DNA of 64,000 nt from UBA969 sp041694635 (lineage in GTDB: Bacteria; Planctomycetota; Planctomycetia; Gemmatales; Gemmataceae): NCBI GenBank assembly GCA_041694635.1, contig JBDNHI010000010.1, forward strand, positions 1 to 64,000. Reading direction: 5' to 3'. Numbering within the stretch: the stretch's first letter is position 1; each line of letters starts with the position of its first letter. Both the position numbers and the translations under genes were made by a program. The notes under the pieces are model-generated. The model was not told where the DNA came from, ran no database searches, and saw nothing but the letters and a program-made list of their open reading frames with translations. Shown one piece after another: positions 62,749 to 64,000 of this stretch.

Positions 62749-64000
62749 CTAAGAAAGACTAAGTGGGGCAGTCCTATCTATCTGAGATCTACAAAGCTGG
62801 GGTAAGGATTCTTGATTCACCGCATGGCGAATTTCACGAATTCCATTACCCACCAACCTTCGAAACGCTTTATTCAATCCATCTTCATCCAATTGCACTA
62901 AGACAGCAGAAACTGCAAACCCCTGCTGCCTTAAATTTCCTAAGGTAATTGCTGTTTCTTCTGTTACCCCAGAAAGCACAGCTACCAAGGTTAGGTCTCG
63001 AGGCAAGTGCACCGAAACCTCGCGAATCATATCCGAAAATTTTAGAGCATCAGATTTCAAAGCCCTTCCCATCATTTCACGGATTAATTGTAAATGCTCT
63101 ACACCTCTCCTAGACGGCAGGAACATTGGTTGCAAGTGGTTAGGCTTGGTACTATCAAGCATAAAAGTTTTAGCCTCGGTTCTTGAGCTAACTTCTACTT
63201 CGTCGTTATTTTCTTGAAGGTTAAAAGCAGCATCAATTGCGTTGGTTGCAAGGCCAAAAGGTTGGTTTAAAATGCATACTGAATGGACTAAGGAAACCGC
63301 GGTATCGATTGCTAATTCTGATCTAAATGGTTCACCTCGGGGTGGGAACATTCCCTCGTGAAAATCTAACAAGATCATTGCGCCAGCAAGGCAAGTTGGC
63401 TCAAATATTTTGCATTGAAAAACACCAGCACGCGCACTTGCTTTCCAATGAATTCGCGACATAGGATCACCGGGTTCGTAGTCGCGTATACCAGCGATAC
63501 GAGTGGGGTCTTCAAAAATTTTCATCGTCATACGAATTTCACCAACCGGTCGTCGCGAGGTTAAATCATAGCCTAGTAACGGGGTAATTTTTGGTAACAC
63601 GAGCAAAAAGAAAGGCTGGCAGCCTACTCGATACCTGCGCATAAAACCAAAGGGATCGCCTGTTTCTGCGAAGATGGGGCCAATTTGAAAAAAACCTCGG
63701 TGCACGCATTCGAGTTGGTAAGTAAATTCTTCGGTTTGCATTGAAAACATCGAGAGTACTTTTAATCTTTTCCCTCGAAGTTTTAGAAAAGGATGGCGTG
63801 GATTTACCGCATCTTCAGGCAATAAATCTTCCAATATGACCCACGGGATTGGAATCAATCCTAAATATCGAATCAAAACTTTTACCCGAACTTTATCTCC
63901 AACCTCGGCGATCCTACAACGCATTTTTCTTTCTATTCTTAAACCACTTGCCCAGTGCCAAGACAATAATCTGCTGCTAAAAAATACAAATATCAGTAGG
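62749..64000 (-). CDS. DUF58 domain protein, 5' end beyond the window
   Basis: Open frame continuing past the right edge: residues before the first possible TTG start (63966) read LLIFVFFSSRLLSWHW, a hydrophobic helix, so the true N-terminus lies outside. The visible 417 residues include the DUF58 signature (RVGCQPFF ... IAGIRDYEPGDPMSRIHWKASAR) and a vWA-like region (AMILLDFHEGMFPP), whose metal site lacks the usual DxSxS. It probably has two N-terminal membrane helices, unlike the DUF58 protein near 11 kb. It lies 20 bp before the DUF4129-like gene. Confidence 0.85.
   Translation of the reverse strand, partial: LLIFVFFSSRLLSWHWASGLRIERKMRCRIAEVGDKVRVKVLIRYLGLIPIPWVILEDLLPEDAVNPRHPFLKLRGKRLKVLSMFSMQTEEFTYQLECVHRGFFQIGPIFAETGDPFGFMRRYRVGCQPFFLLVLPKITPLLGYDLTSRRPVGEIRMTMKIFEDPTRIAGIRDYEPGDPMSRIHWKASARAGVFQCKIFEPTCLAGAMILLDFHEGMFPPRGEPFRSELAIDTAVSLVHSVCILNQPFGLATNAIDAAFNLQENNDEVEVSSRTEAKTFMLDSTKPNHLQPMFLPSRRGVEHLQLIREMMGRALKSDALKFSDMIREVSVHLPRDLTLVAVLSGVTEETAITLGNLRQQGFAVSAVLVQLDEDGLNKAFRRLVGNGIREIRHAVNQESLPQLCRSQIDRTAPLSLS

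Noticed and set aside
1..64000. tRNA or rRNA genes and intact insertion sequences
   Set aside because: I looked for tRNA-like GTTCGAATC blocks and transposase motifs in the intergenic regions and saw none; almost all DNA is explained by protein genes.

Overview
The window looks like a chromosomal segment of an AT-rich member of the Planctomycetes, possibly Gemmatales (the order is a weak inference). The evidence is the mix of families: a DUF1559 prepilin-like protein with the H-X9-DG motif next to a small lipoprotein, secreted proteins with an N-terminal LE.R-type motif (LEERITPA, EPLEERL), an FG-GAP relic with GGGP/FFAFD-like repeats, an iduronate-sulfatase-like enzyme, a MoxR/DUF58/BatA/DUF4175 operon, a ceramidase-like protein, a prokaryotic caspase and a TIGR03000-like domain. 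LpxA indicates lipid A synthesis and so a Gram-negative-type envelope. I found no rRNA, tRNA, CRISPR array, intact insertion sequence or phage module.

Layout. 1-6.5 kb is accessory: the 5' part of a large DUF4347/leucine-rich-repeat surface protein (minus strand, running off the left edge), a damaged DUF1559 gene, a lipoprotein, a renalase-like oxidoreductase, a PQQ beta-propeller protein and an FG-GAP pseudogene. 6.7-9.8 kb holds a small hypothetical gene coupled to a sulfatase, then an SRPBCC-epimerase fusion. 10.0-22.6 kb is one long rightward cluster: MoxR ATPase, DUF58, BatA-like vWA protein, a second vWA/amidotransferase-like protein, a DUF4175-like protein, a terminator-like hairpin, a 984-aa coiled-coil protein and a Tat-exported terpenoid-cyclase-like toroid. 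22.7-25.3 kb (minus) is homoserine dehydrogenase followed by a phosphoglycerate-mutase-like protein of the type proposed to act as homoserine kinase. 25.3-32.4 kb is metabolic and housekeeping: ceramidase-like protein, altronate dehydratase, rhomboid protease, endonuclease III, peptidase T and a PhyH oxygenase.

32.4-41.3 kb is the least conventional part: a minus-strand AAA ATPase/vWA pair, divergent from an unrecognised 1129-aa membrane protein, which converges within 5 bp on a membrane-anchored caspase-like protein. 41.4-46.9 kb holds pyrK, rluB and yceH (one operon), apgM, and prfB with an intact +1 programmed frameshift site and a strong terminator. 47-51 kb has an SDR oxidoreductase, a PP2C phosphatase, a DUF151 protein, lpxA, a small hypothetical protein and dtd. 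51.1-57.6 kb is a rightward run of two APC amino-acid permeases (one with a helical insertion), a mandelate-racemase-subgroup enzyme, a MazG-like pyrophosphohydrolase and a secreted DUF11-like protein. 58.0-64.0 kb has rimI, a small TIGR03000-like envelope protein, cmk-plsC, a DUF4129-like membrane protein and a DUF58 protein cut by the right edge.

Recurring features are MoxR/vWA/DUF58 chaperone-type modules (three separate loci), frequent TTG and GTG starts chosen here by ribosome-binding site, and several convergent gene pairs whose stop codons lie 3-18 bp apart. The best leads are the AAA/vWA/1129-aa/caspase neighbourhood, a two-state hairpin over the PhyH ribosome-binding site, the helical insertion in the second permease, and a diverged intergenic repeat shared by two distant sites. 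No genetically complete, clearly new system can be proved from sequence alone.
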